Positions 1 through 6,919 of a stretch of DNA of 25,738 nucleotides are shown here, piece after piece. Every line of letters begins with the position of its first letter. The first letter of the stretch is position 1. The position numbers were made by a program, and so were the translations under genes. This DNA is from a virus. The stretch is taken from the IMG/VR virus record IMGVR_UViG_3300044681_000219, positions 1 to 25,738 of that record. One strand, 5' to 3'. The notes under the pieces were generated by a model. It ran no database searches. It was not told the DNA's origin and worked only from the letters and a program-made list of their open reading frames with translations.

Positions 1-68
1 CATGTCAAATACTACCACGCTTTATGGGTCTACCCCAGTAGAATCTTTGTAAAATCGGCTCCTGCGTA

Positions 69-78
69 TGCATATGCA
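69..78. repeat. 10-bp palindrome TGCATATGCA
   Basis: The ten bases at 69-78 read the same on both strands. They are embedded in a wider imperfect inverted repeat with GTATG at 66-70 and CATAC at 79-83. It lies 17-26 bases upstream of the possible -35 box. Such a site can bind a dimeric regulator, but no regulator gene is present in the window, so a role is speculative. Confidence 0.3.
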
Positions 79-94
79 CATACCCATACCCCCG

Positions 95-120
95 TTCATA
101 CCCCACCATCTATATATAAT
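95..120 (+). promoter_or_regulatory. Possible sigma70-type promoter
   Basis: A perfect TATAAT -10 hexamer sits at 115-120. The best upstream partner is TTCATA at 95-100 (4 of 6 matches to TTGACA), with a 14-bp spacer that is shorter than the usual 16-18. It lies about 165 bases ahead of the first gene, in the only sizeable non-coding stretch at the head of the operon. The palindrome at 69-78 just upstream could be an operator. The A/T-rich context makes chance TATAAT matches likely, so this is tentative. Confidence 0.3.
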
Positions 121-287
121 TACTCTACGTATATTTTTTGTACATTATGGTTTTAAGCCAATTGTGTGTGTTATTGTGTTAAGAGTTTGTTAAGATTATG
201 ATTTTTGTTTCCGATTTGTGTTGTTTTGTTCGTTGGTGTTTATGAGGGGTTGTTTTTTTTTGTTTGGCGCCGAGGGGGGTGTTTGTT

Positions 288-1004
288 TTGTCGTATTCTG
301 ATTTGGATACTGTTCCGACTAAGACGGCTGGTGTTAGTCCTGTTTTGGCGTCGGATTGGAATACTTATGTTCGTGATAATTTTGATTCGTTGAAGCGTGG
401 GCATATTGTTTTTGCTGATGCGGCTGCTAGGTCGGCTGTTACGCCTGCTGAGGGTACTATGGCTTTTCAGGAGGATACTGATGAGTTGTGGGTGTTTGCT
501 GATGCTGCTTGGCGTTTTTTCATGCGTGTTGATGGTAGTGCTTATTCTCATGATATTACTCCGCGTAATCAGACTGGGCCGACGGGTACTATTACGAATA
601 TGGATAATTTGTGTAAGTATCATAGGGTTGGCGAGCAGTATTCTTTTTATGGTAAGGTTTTTGCTAATGGTGGTGCTCCGAGTGCGTTTACTGAGTTGTG
701 GGTTAATTTGCCTTTTGTGATGAGTGATGAGTCGGATATTGAGTTGCTTCTGGGTGCTGGTGTGCTTCCGGGGTTTAATGCTGTGCTTAGGGATGATAGT
801 ACGGGTGCTTTGTATGATGTTATTCCTATTGCTAATGGTGGGGGTGTTAGTGCGCCTCAGTTTACAACGTTTAATTGGTGGTTGTTAGGGTATAGGGCGT
901 CTAGTAGTCTTATTAATATTATTACGAGTTCTGCGCCGTTTGCGTGGAGCGCGAATGATAGTATTATTATTAATTATACTGGTTTTGCTGGTGTGACGTT
1001 ATAG
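288..1004 (+). CDS. Tail fibre / minor tail-like protein
   Basis: A 238-residue protein read from TTG at 288, 9 bases after the G-rich Shine-Dalgarno-like AGGGGG (273-278). An in-frame GTG at 279 is too close to that site and a TTG at 264 lies upstream of it. The N-terminus, with a DLDTV motif followed by WNTYVRDNFDSL (about residues 24-35), resembles the start of many phage fibre proteins. Residues 56-76 have the pattern G-T-M-x-F-x-x-D-T-x-x-L-x-V-F-x-x-x-x-W, also seen in the three paralogues at 16252, 16756 and 17723. The rest is beta-rich with small residues and no recognised enzyme domain. Its position ahead of the terminase, far from the other adhesins, is notable. I infer a virion surface or minor tail role from family resemblance only. 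Confidence 0.55.
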   Translation: MSYSDLDTVPTKTAGVSPVLASDWNTYVRDNFDSLKRGHIVFADAAARSAVTPAEGTMAFQEDTDELWVFADAAWRFFMRVDGSAYSHDITPRNQTGPTGTITNMDNLCKYHRVGEQYSFYGKVFANGGAPSAFTELWVNLPFVMSDESDIELLLGAGVLPGFNAVLRDDSTGALYDVIPIANGGGVSAPQFTTFNWWLLGYRASSSLINIITSSAPFAWSANDSIIINYTGFAGVTL

Positions 1005-1022
1005 TATTTTAAAGGAGTTATT

Positions 1023-1148
1023 ATGATTGTTGGGCATATTACTGGTGAGCACTTGTTTGATATTATTCATCATGGCATGATTTTTGGTTTGGGTTTTTGT
1101 GCTGGTCTTATTGGTATTACGTGGATGGTTTATAAGAAGGTTAAGTGA
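1023..1148 (+). CDS. 41-residue single-span membrane peptide
   Basis: ATG at 1023 follows a strong AAAGGAG (1011-1017) with 5-base spacing. The product has a short polar N-terminus with several histidines (GEHLFDIIHH), one hydrophobic segment over residues 19-36 (MIFGLGFCAGLIGITWMV), and a basic end, YKKVK. This predicts a membrane peptide with a positively charged cytoplasmic tail. Its stop overlaps the next start (TGATG at 1146-1150), so the two are translationally coupled. Size and topology would fit a small holin-like or accessory membrane protein, but no family is recognised and no lysis enzyme is next to it. Confidence 0.7.
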   Translation: MIVGHITGEHLFDIIHHGMIFGLGFCAGLIGITWMVYKKVK

Positions 1149-1285
1149 TGTTTAATTCTAATGTTCAGCCTAAGGTTCGTAAGATTGATATTCGTAAGGA
1201 GCCTTGGGATTGTTTAAAGTGTAGTGCTGAAAATAAGCATTATATGGTTAAGTGTAAGGGTTGTGGTGAGCGTCGGCCTCATTAG
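1148..1285 (+). CDS. 45-residue RanBP2-type zinc-finger-like protein
   Basis: ATG at 1148 overlaps the previous stop. Residues 20-39 fit W-x-C-x2-C-x3-N-x6-C-x2-C exactly: Trp20, Cys22, Cys25, Asn29, Cys36 and Cys39. This is the published consensus for RanBP2-type zinc fingers, known mainly from eukaryotic RNA- or ubiquitin-binding proteins. Nearly the whole protein is this one finger, flanked by basic residues (KVRKIDIRK before and GERRPH after), which suits nucleic-acid binding. It lies directly ahead of the large terminase gene, whose ribosome site (AGGAGG, 1284-1289) begins inside its stop. Simple phage zinc ribbons also carry paired CxxC, so a true RanBP2 fold is not proved. Confidence 0.75.
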   Translation: MFNSNVQPKVRKIDIRKEPWDCLKCSAENKHYMVKCKGCGERRPH

Positions 1286-1293
1286 GAGGGCTT

Positions 1294-2751
1294 GTGGGTA
1301 ATTATTCGTATAACGAGTCGAAAATGACTGCTAAAGAGTTGGAGGCGCATATTCTGGATTATCCGGGGAAGATGGGCTGGTTTCTTAGTAAGGGTTATGC
1401 GCCACATTATTATCAAACCTTGTTTCATACGGATAAGCATAATAAGAATCTTACTCGTTTTCGGCATCTTGTGGCTGGTCGTCGTGGTGGGAAGACGCTT
1501 AGTGCGGCTTGGGAAGTATTATTTTATTGTTTGCATCCAGAACAATTCCATTTGGATGCTCATGGTCGGAAGAGCGACGCTCCTTTGTGGGTTTGGGCGC
1601 TTTCAGCCTCGTATAAGGTTGGCCGACCATCGTATCTTACCTTCCGAGACGTGTGTATTAAGGCTGGATTGACAATTGGTAAGGAAGTTAAGGAAAATAA
1701 GGGTGGTCTTCGCTTTGAATTTGAGAATGGGAGTCTTGTAGAGTTCAAATCGGCCGAGGATCCACAGTCCCTTCGTGGTGCTGGTCTTGATATTCTCTGG
1801 ATGGATGAGGCTGCTTTCATCAAAAATGATGAGGCTTGGGGTGTTATTCGTCCCTCCTTGTCGGATAAGCAGGGTTTGCTAATTACAACAACGACTCCTA
1901 ACCAGAAAAACTGGTTTTATGAAGAGTTTTTTAGTGATGATGCTCGTAAAGACGAGAATAATAGTCGCGTAGAGTATCGTAGTATTGATAATCCGTATTT
2001 TAGACGAGAAGAATGGGAATATGTGCAGTCTAGGTATCATCCGCTGCTTTTCGCACAAGAGTATATGGCGAGTTTTGACAGTATGGCAGGCAAAGACCTA
2101 GCCGGAGACTGGCTGCACTATTATTCTTCTGAGGATCTAATTGATGAGGAAGGAAAACCGCTAAAACTGCGAAAATACATGGGAGTAGACCCAGCGATCA
2201 GCCTATCTGCTAATGCGGACAGGTTCGTGATTACTATTATTGGGGTGTCAGACTCTAACGAAGTGTTTCTACTAGAGCAGTACGCGGCGCGTATCCCATT
2301 TGCGGAGCAACTTCTCAAGATTGAGGAGTATTATATTAAGTATAAGCCTGAGATTATTGGTATTGAGTCTAATGCTTATCAGGCGGCTCTAGTGCAGCAG
2401 ACGGAAAGGCTGCAAACGATGCCGCCAGTTGTTCCTTTGTTTGCTAAGGGTAAAAAGTGGGAGCGTATTCTTGCTATGTCGCCTCTTTTCCGTATTGGGA
2501 AGGTGAAGATTAAGAAGGATCATGCTGATTTTATTCAGGAATGGGTTGATTATGATTCTTCGCTTCGTACGCCTAAGGATGACTGTTTGGATAGTATGGA
2601 GATTGCTCTTCGTACGGCTGGCGCGTTGTTGGATGGTATTCAGGATCCTGTGAGGCCGGAGAGTGTGCTTCCGGATTGGGTTCTTGCTGATCGTCCTTCT
2701 GAGAAGAAGGAAGACCGTTTTGTTGACGAATTTATGGGGAGTATGTGGTAA
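1294..2751 (+). CDS. Terminase large subunit (DNA packaging ATPase/nuclease)
   Basis: A 485-residue packaging motor protein. The ATPase half shows a Walker A loop GRRGGKT (62-68), Walker B ILWMDEA (167-173) with the catalytic acidic pair, and a TTT coupling motif (199-201). The C-terminal RNase H-like nuclease half shows acidic candidates in VDPA (Asp299), IGIESN (Glu358) and PKDDCLDS (Asp429/Asp430). Length is normal for the family. The start chosen is GTG at 1294, just after AGGAGG (1284-1289); ATG at 1324 is an alternative with no comparable site. The protein would dock on the portal (3218) and work with a small subunit, possibly the HTH protein at 5517. Around 2080-2310 codon use shifts to A- and C-ending codons, unlike the rest of the gene. 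Confidence 0.95.
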   Translation: MGNYSYNESKMTAKELEAHILDYPGKMGWFLSKGYAPHYYQTLFHTDKHNKNLTRFRHLVAGRRGGKTLSAAWEVLFYCLHPEQFHLDAHGRKSDAPLWVWALSASYKVGRPSYLTFRDVCIKAGLTIGKEVKENKGGLRFEFENGSLVEFKSAEDPQSLRGAGLDILWMDEAAFIKNDEAWGVIRPSLSDKQGLLITTTTPNQKNWFYEEFFSDDARKDENNSRVEYRSIDNPYFRREEWEYVQSRYHPLLFAQEYMASFDSMAGKDLAGDWLHYYSSEDLIDEEGKPLKLRKYMGVDPAISLSANADRFVITIIGVSDSNEVFLLEQYAARIPFAEQLLKIEEYYIKYKPEIIGIESNAYQAALVQQTERLQTMPPVVPLFAKGKKWERILAMSPLFRIGKVKIKKDHADFIQEWVDYDSSLRTPKDDCLDSMEIALRTAGALLDGIQDPVRPESVLPDWVLADRPSEKKEDRFVDEFMGSMW

Positions 2752-2752
2752 T

Positions 2753-3091
2753 ATGCCTGAGTTTATTGATATGAGGGGTAATGGCGCTGATGCTATTACT
2801 GGTGAGCGGGTTATTCCGGGTGAGCGTGTTTTTGATACGGGTATCCGTAATAAGAGTGGTTCGTATTTTCGTAATTCTAGGAATCGTGTTCTTAAGGAGG
2901 CTACGATTGTTTGGCTGGCGGAGCAGGCAGGATACACTGTTACTAAGCGTAATGCGGGAAATTCTGGAAACGCAAAGAGCGTGGACGGAGCGGATGCTAG
3001 CGTTGGAGGAGGAAAGGCTAAGGCTGGAAAGGCTAAGGCTGGAGGGAGCGCAGCCGCTAAGCAGCGATCCGATGGGGATGCTAAGGATTAG
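2753..3091 (+). CDS. Unknown small protein, C-terminus overlapped by the next gene
   Basis: ATG at 2753 is one base after the terminase stop, giving 112 residues. Residues 1-65 look genuine and use the phage's normal T/G-ending codons. They include a GERVFDTGIRNKSG segment (23-36) and a helical stretch LKEATIVWLAEQAG. From about 2952 the reading becomes low-complexity Ala/Gly/Lys/Ser, while another frame (2952-3206) shows the better codon pattern. The true C-terminus is therefore uncertain. It may read through the overlap, shift frame into the downstream coil, or have lost an earlier stop by a one-base change. I do not recognise the family. Position between terminase and portal suggests a head or packaging accessory. 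Confidence 0.6.
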   Translation: MPEFIDMRGNGADAITGERVIPGERVFDTGIRNKSGSYFRNSRNRVLKEATIVWLAEQAGYTVTKRNAGNSGNAKSVDGADASVGGGKAKAGKAKAGGSAAAKQRSDGDAKD

Positions 3092-3206
3092 TGAAGAGGA
3101 GCAGGATGCGGATTGGGCTTTGAAGCATGGTATTATTTCTCCTGAGGAGTATAACACGTTGCTTTCTAGTGCTGGTTTGGCTCCTACTGATATTCAATTT
3201 GATTAG
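2952..3206 (+). CDS. Overlapping coiled-coil protein, SHOCT-like tail
   Basis: An 84-residue reading in a different frame from the gene it overlaps by 140 bases. Residues 1-33 are a charged amphipathic helix, including the exact duplicate RLRLE-RLRLE encoded by a 15-base tandem repeat (3015-3044). Residues 47-73 (EEEQDADWALKHGIISPEEY and after) resemble the SHOCT helical hairpin, which often ends proteins that oligomerise. Third codon positions are mostly G/A/T, as in neighbours, supporting this frame over the other after 2952. No good Shine-Dalgarno precedes ATG 2952, so it may instead be the frameshifted end of the 2753 gene. The portal follows after 11 bases. Confidence 0.6.
   Translation: MREILETQRAWTERMLALEEERLRLERLRLEGAQPLSSDPMGMLRISEEEQDADWALKHGIISPEEYNTLLSSAGLAPTDIQFD
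3015..3044 (+). repeat. 15-bp tandem duplication inside coiled coil
   Basis: Two adjacent copies of a 15-base unit beginning AGGCTAAGGCTGGA differ only at the last base (A at 3029, G at 3044). In the 2952 frame each encodes RLRLE; in the 2753 frame they give KAKAG-type low complexity. The unit is a multiple of three, so expansion would not disrupt either frame. Confidence 0.85.
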
Positions 3207-3217
3207 GGGGTTAGGCT

Positions 3218-5527
3218 TTGGATAAGACTGGTTATGAAGTAGTTGATGAGCAGGATACGAAGGGGCTGTCGTCGGCTGCCAGTCTTGTGAAGCGTGTTGA
3301 CGAGTTGCAGCGTCAGCGTAATGAGATGGAGCGGCAGTGGAAGTTGAATCTTGCTTTTTATAAGGGTAAGCAGTATGTGTTTTATAATCGTAAGAGTCGG
3401 CGTATTGAGTCGCTTCCGACGGATGAGGGTGATAAGCCGCGTTATCGTGTGCGCCTTGTTTCTAATCAGATTGCTCCTAATACGCAGTCGCTTCTTAGTC
3501 GGCTTGTGAAGTCTAAGCCGCAGTTTTTTGCTACTCCGGGTCAGGCGTCGTATGAGGCTCAGAAGGCTACTGAGGTTGCTGAGAATCTTCTTGAGTATTG
3601 GTGGGACGCGCTGAGTCTTACTGAGAAGCGCGAAGAGGCGATGATGTGGAGTATTATTGCTGGTAATGGGTTTTGGAAGATTACGTGGGATGATAAGGCT
3701 GGGCCGGGTATGAAGGTGCTTATTGATCCTATTGAGGGTAAGCCGATTATTGATCCTATGGTTCAGCATTATTTTAGGCAGAATCTTGAAGAGGCGGGTG
3801 TTGATTACGAGCAGTTTGAACAGCGGGTGTATCAGGGCGAGATTAAGGTTGATGTGTTGTCGCCGTTTGATGTGCTTCTTGATGATTCTGCGTCGGTGTT
3901 TGAGGATTGTAAGTATGCGTTTTGTGTGCATCCTATGACTCCTGAGGAGATTCATTCTCGTTATGGTGTTCGTTTGAAGGCTAATGCTGTGAATAAGTAT
4001 CCTGATGAGACTCTTCCGGGTGTGTTTGGTAATAATGAGTCTAAGACGCAGGAGAATGTTCGTGTTGTGTATTATGGGTATTTCCTTCCGGGGGATAAGT
4101 ATCCTGATGGGCGTTTTGTTGTGTTTACAAAGGATCCTAGTGTTATTCTTTATGATGGTCCTTGGCCGTATCCGTTTGATAAGTTGCCGCTTGTGAAGTT
4201 TCCGGGATTGCGTGTTCCGGGCCAATTGTGGGATACGAGTGTTGTTGAGCAGGCGATTCCGCTTCAGAAGGAGTTGAATCGTACGTTGTCGCAGATGATT
4301 GAGTATAAGAATCTTACGTTGAAGCCGCAGATGTTGGCTCCGGTGGGTTCGCTTCGTCAGCGTATTACGGATGAGCCTGGTGCTATTTTTGAGTATAATC
4401 CTGTTGCGGGTAAGGTTCCCGAGTCTATTCCGATTCCGTCGCTTCCTCCGTATGTGTTTGAGCATCTTCAGGATCTTGGTGCGCGGTTGAAGGATATTTT
4501 CTCGTTGAATGAGATTGTTGAGGGTAGTGTGCCGCCGAATGTTGAGGCTGGTGTGGCTATTGACTTGTTGCAGGAGGCCGCTACGGATCGTATTGCTCCT
4601 CAGATTATGCTTATGGAGAAGAGTTTGGAGCGTTGTGGTAATCTTATGCTTCAGTTGGCGCAACAGTATTATACTGAGCCGCGCACGATGATTATTACGG
4701 GTTCTGGTTCTAAGCCTAAGGTTGAGCGGTTTGAGAGTGCGGATCTTATTAAGGGTGTGACTATTAAGGTTGAGGCTGGTTCTGGTCTTCCTCGTACTCG
4801 TGCTGGTCGGCAGGCGCGTGTGATGCAACTTATGCAGATGGGTATTCTTTCGCCTACGAAGGCGTATAAGTATCTTGATATGGCTGATTTTAAGGGTGTT
4901 CAGATGCAGTATGAGGCTGATGAGGAACAGGCTATGCGAGAGCATGATAAGTTGCTTGAGGGTGGTATTGTGAATGAGCAGGCCGCTAAGCAGGCAAATG
5001 AGGCTCTTATGATGAGTATTATGCAGGGTGGTGATATTGATCCGCAGATGCTTCAGCAGAGTGTTGAGGCCGGGTTGCAGCCGCTTGCGTTTGAGAATAA
5101 GGCGGTGCATTTGGAGGTTCATGCACAGTTTATGAAGAGTGCCGAGTTTGAGTCGCTTCCGCAGATGATTAAGGATCAGTTCTATAAGCATTATGAGTTT
5201 ACGCAGCAGGCTGTTGCTGCTGATGCTAATCCGACTGGGGATGCTCCGCGCGTGTCGCTGCAACTTCGTGGTGCTGTTGGGCCTACTACTGGGTCTAAGA
5301 TTCTTAATCAGGCTGGTGTTAAGGATGTTACTCCGCAAGAGTTGTTGGAGCCGCCGCTTGATACTGTGGTTATTGATAATAAGGATAAGCCTAATGCGCC
5401 TGAGGGTGCGGGCGGTGCGATGGATCAGTATCAGATGGAGTTGTTGCAGAAGTTGCAGCAGAATCAGGCTGAGGCGGATCAGAAAATGGCTAATGAGATG
5501 ACTATGAGGACGGTGCGTGGTGAGTAG
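3218..5527 (+). CDS. Portal protein (P22-like, podovirus type)
   Basis: A 769-residue portal read from TTG at 3218, 7 bases after AGGGGG (3205-3210). It would form the dodecameric ring at one capsid vertex through which DNA enters and leaves. Visible family-like features are an N-terminal helix with WKLNLAFYKGKQYV (about 41-54), VRLVSNQIAPNTQSLLSRL (78-96), and a helical ENLLEYWW ... MWSIIAGNGFWKITWDD segment (122-155). The C-terminus is a long Gln/Met-rich helix (about residues 560-640 and 725-765), like the barrel of P22-type portals. The length is close to P22's 725 and well above T7's roughly 535. Its stop overlaps the start of the small-terminase-like gene. Codon use is the typical keto-rich style. 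Confidence 0.88.
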   Translation: MDKTGYEVVDEQDTKGLSSAASLVKRVDELQRQRNEMERQWKLNLAFYKGKQYVFYNRKSRRIESLPTDEGDKPRYRVRLVSNQIAPNTQSLLSRLVKSKPQFFATPGQASYEAQKATEVAENLLEYWWDALSLTEKREEAMMWSIIAGNGFWKITWDDKAGPGMKVLIDPIEGKPIIDPMVQHYFRQNLEEAGVDYEQFEQRVYQGEIKVDVLSPFDVLLDDSASVFEDCKYAFCVHPMTPEEIHSRYGVRLKANAVNKYPDETLPGVFGNNESKTQENVRVVYYGYFLPGDKYPDGRFVVFTKDPSVILYDGPWPYPFDKLPLVKFPGLRVPGQLWDTSVVEQAIPLQKELNRTLSQMIEYKNLTLKPQMLAPVGSLRQRITDEPGAIFEYNPVAGKVPESIPIPSLPPYVFEHLQDLGARLKDIFSLNEIVEGSVPPNVEAGVAIDLLQEAATDRIAPQIMLMEKSLERCGNLMLQLAQQYYTEPRTMIITGSGSKPKVERFESADLIKGVTIKVEAGSGLPRTRAGRQARVMQLMQMGILSPTKAYKYLDMADFKGVQMQYEADEEQAMREHDKLLEGGIVNEQAAKQANEALMMSIMQGGDIDPQMLQQSVEAGLQPLAFENKAVHLEVHAQFMKSAEFESLPQMIKDQFYKHYEFTQQAVAADANPTGDAPRVSLQLRGAVGPTTGSKILNQAGVKDVTPQELLEPPLDTVVIDNKDKPNAPEGAGGAMDQYQMELLQKLQQNQAEADQKMANEMTMRTVRGE

Positions 5528-6023
5528 GCAAGAGCGTACTGAGTGGGATGATGCCGCTCGTGCTGCTACGTATGTGCAGTGGATTGCTTGTGATAAGAAG
5601 ATTCGTGAGACTAGTCGTGTGACTGGTGTTCCTCATGCTACTGTGGCTTATTGGGCTAAGCAGTGGGAGAAGGATGGTCCTCCTGAACATCTTGATAGCG
5701 AGATTCGTAAGAATGCTTACGAGTTTGTGGATCATGCTAATCGTGTTCGTAAGCAGGCTATGGAGAAGTTAGAGGAACTTATTCCTGATGCTGAAGTGAA
5801 GCAGTTGAGTGCTATTGCTACTGTGGTTGGTATTATGGATGATAAGATTCGTTTGGCTCAGGGTCTTGCAACTAAGCGTACTGAGACTGTTCATACTCTT
5901 CCCACGAAGGAGGAGATGAAAGAGTTGATGGCTGGTTTTGCTGATGGGCTTGTTGGTGCGGCGGAAGACCGTGCTAGTGATACTGTTAGTATTGAGGCTG
6001 AGAGTGTTGTTGTGAATAATTAG
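5517..6023 (+). CDS. Small terminase-like HTH protein
   Basis: A 168-residue protein with GTG starts at 5517 and 5520; GAGGA (5506-5510) serves either. It overlaps the portal stop by 11 bases. Residues 29-51 form a clear helix-turn-helix (IRETSRVTGVPHATVAYWAK, then QW), as in phage small terminases and recombinase-type HTH domains. Residues 82-115 (MEKLEELIPDAEVKQLSAIA, then TVVGIMDDKIRLA) form the helical central part seen in many TerS-like proteins, which assemble into rings that recognise the packaging site. A short acidic tail follows. Its place after the portal, not ahead of the large subunit, is unusual. A different DNA-binding role, such as a late regulator, is the main alternative. 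Confidence 0.65.
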   Translation: MVSRQERTEWDDAARAATYVQWIACDKKIRETSRVTGVPHATVAYWAKQWEKDGPPEHLDSEIRKNAYEFVDHANRVRKQAMEKLEELIPDAEVKQLSAIATVVGIMDDKIRLAQGLATKRTETVHTLPTKEEMKELMAGFADGLVGAAEDRASDTVSIEAESVVVNN

Positions 6024-6070
6024 CGACCAACCGGAATAAGCCGGAGTCGTTTGTGTTATAGGAGGATACC

Positions 6071-6901
6071 ATGAGTGATGGTATTGATATGGATGGCGCT
6101 CTTGAGGCGCTGTCGGCCAATCTTCCGGACGAGGCTCCGGTTGTAGAGGCTAGTGTTTCGGATGAGGCTGTTGTGGAGGATAATCCGGTTTCTGCTGATG
6201 CGGAGGTGGAATCCTTTACTGGTTTTGATCCGAACACGCTTCCTGAGGATATGCAGGCTGTTTATCGCTCTATGCAGGGTGATTATACGCGCAAAACTCA
6301 GGAGATTGCAGAGTTACGGCGTCAGTACGAGTCGTTCTCTGAAGCAGGAGTTGATCCAGATGTTGCTCTACAAGCAGTTGGATTCTTGCAGGAGTTGAAT
6401 ACTAATCCGGAATTTGCTATGCAGGTTGCGGAACAACTTCAACAGACTTCGGGAACACCCAATGTTAGCCAGACGATTGAAGAGTTCACTTCTGAGAATG
6501 TTGATAATAGTTATGAGGGGCTTCCTCCGCAGTTAGCGGAAGAGTTGAAAGAGATGCGAGCATTTCGTGAAGAGATGCTAACGATGCAGGCGCAACAAGA
6601 GTCGCTTGCAGAGTTGGAGGCTATGGAGAATACTATTAAGACGACGAATCCTCATTATACTGATGATGATATGGAGGCGATTTATTCGCTTGCGTATGCT
6701 CATGATGGGGATCTTATGGCCGCTCAGGAGGCGTATGCTACTATTCAGCAGCGTCTTTTAGGTAGTTATTTGGAGTCTAAGCAGGTGCCGCATGGTGCTA
6801 CGCCTGCTCCGGCTGCGCCGTCTAGTGTTCCCGGTAAGTCTTTTGCTAGTCTTGATGACGCGCATAAGGCGGCTTTGGAGGTTCTTCGTAACATTTCCTA
6901 A
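6071..6901 (+). CDS. Capsid scaffolding protein
   Basis: ATG at 6071 follows GGAGG (6061-6065). The 276-residue product is very acidic at its N-terminus, with many Asp/Glu in residues 1-50. It then has the motif FDPNTLPEDMQAVYRSMQGD (52-71) followed by YTRKTQEIAELRR, common in podovirus-type scaffolds. Long charged helices follow and a short basic helix at the end may touch the coat protein, as in known scaffolds. It sits directly before the major capsid gene, the usual scaffold position. It would guide procapsid assembly and then leave. Between about 6280 and 6620 the codons turn more A-ending than in the flanks. Confidence 0.82.
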   Translation: MSDGIDMDGALEALSANLPDEAPVVEASVSDEAVVEDNPVSADAEVESFTGFDPNTLPEDMQAVYRSMQGDYTRKTQEIAELRRQYESFSEAGVDPDVALQAVGFLQELNTNPEFAMQVAEQLQQTSGTPNVSQTIEEFTSENVDNSYEGLPPQLAEELKEMRAFREEMLTMQAQQESLAELEAMENTIKTTNPHYTDDDMEAIYSLAYAHDGDLMAAQEAYATIQQRLLGSYLESKQVPHGATPAPAAPSSVPGKSFASLDDAHKAALEVLRNIS

Positions 6902-6919
6902 TAAGGGGGTGTTGTAAGA

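Larger units (their letters stand above)
1..287. other. Gene-poor leader / possible promoter region
   Basis: No convincing gene lies in these 287 bases. Bases 1-110 are C-rich (runs of C around 85-105), opposite to the G/T-rich sense strand of the rest of the window. From about 160 onward the strand becomes T/G-rich, including a run of nine T at 252-260. The region contains the palindrome TGCATATGCA (69-78) and a TATAAT box (115-120). The change in skew suggests a junction between divergently transcribed arms or the start of the late transcription unit; that is inference, because only one side is visible. No tRNA, terminator with a T-tract, or attachment site was recognised. Confidence 0.5.

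Noticed and set aside
3-106. Short minus-strand frames starting near 106 or 97
   Set aside because: They end after about 25-34 codons, lack ribosome sites and show no recognisable sequence.
1-156. A frame open from the left edge to TAA at 154-156 (possible 3' end of an upstream gene)
   Set aside because: The translation is full of Tyr, His, Thr and Pro in simple runs, does not use the phage's T/G-ending codons, and 51 codons can stay open by chance. An upstream gene cannot be excluded without more sequence.
2781-2951. Upstream extension of the 2952 frame to 2781
   Set aside because: This part is Leu/Val/Arg-rich out-of-frame sequence with poor codon use; the 2753 frame is clearly the coding one there.
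3203-5338. A 711-codon open frame on the minus strand opposite the portal
   Set aside because: It is antisense to a clear portal gene, has an unnatural Leu/Ile/Arg/Asn/Thr-rich composition, and is explained by the scarcity of TTA, CTA and TCA codons on the plus strand.
6024-6070. CCGG-AATAAG-CCGG hairpin between the small-terminase-like gene and scaffold
   Set aside because: Only a 4-bp stem with mismatches next to it and no T-tract; the gap is mainly a ribosome site leader.
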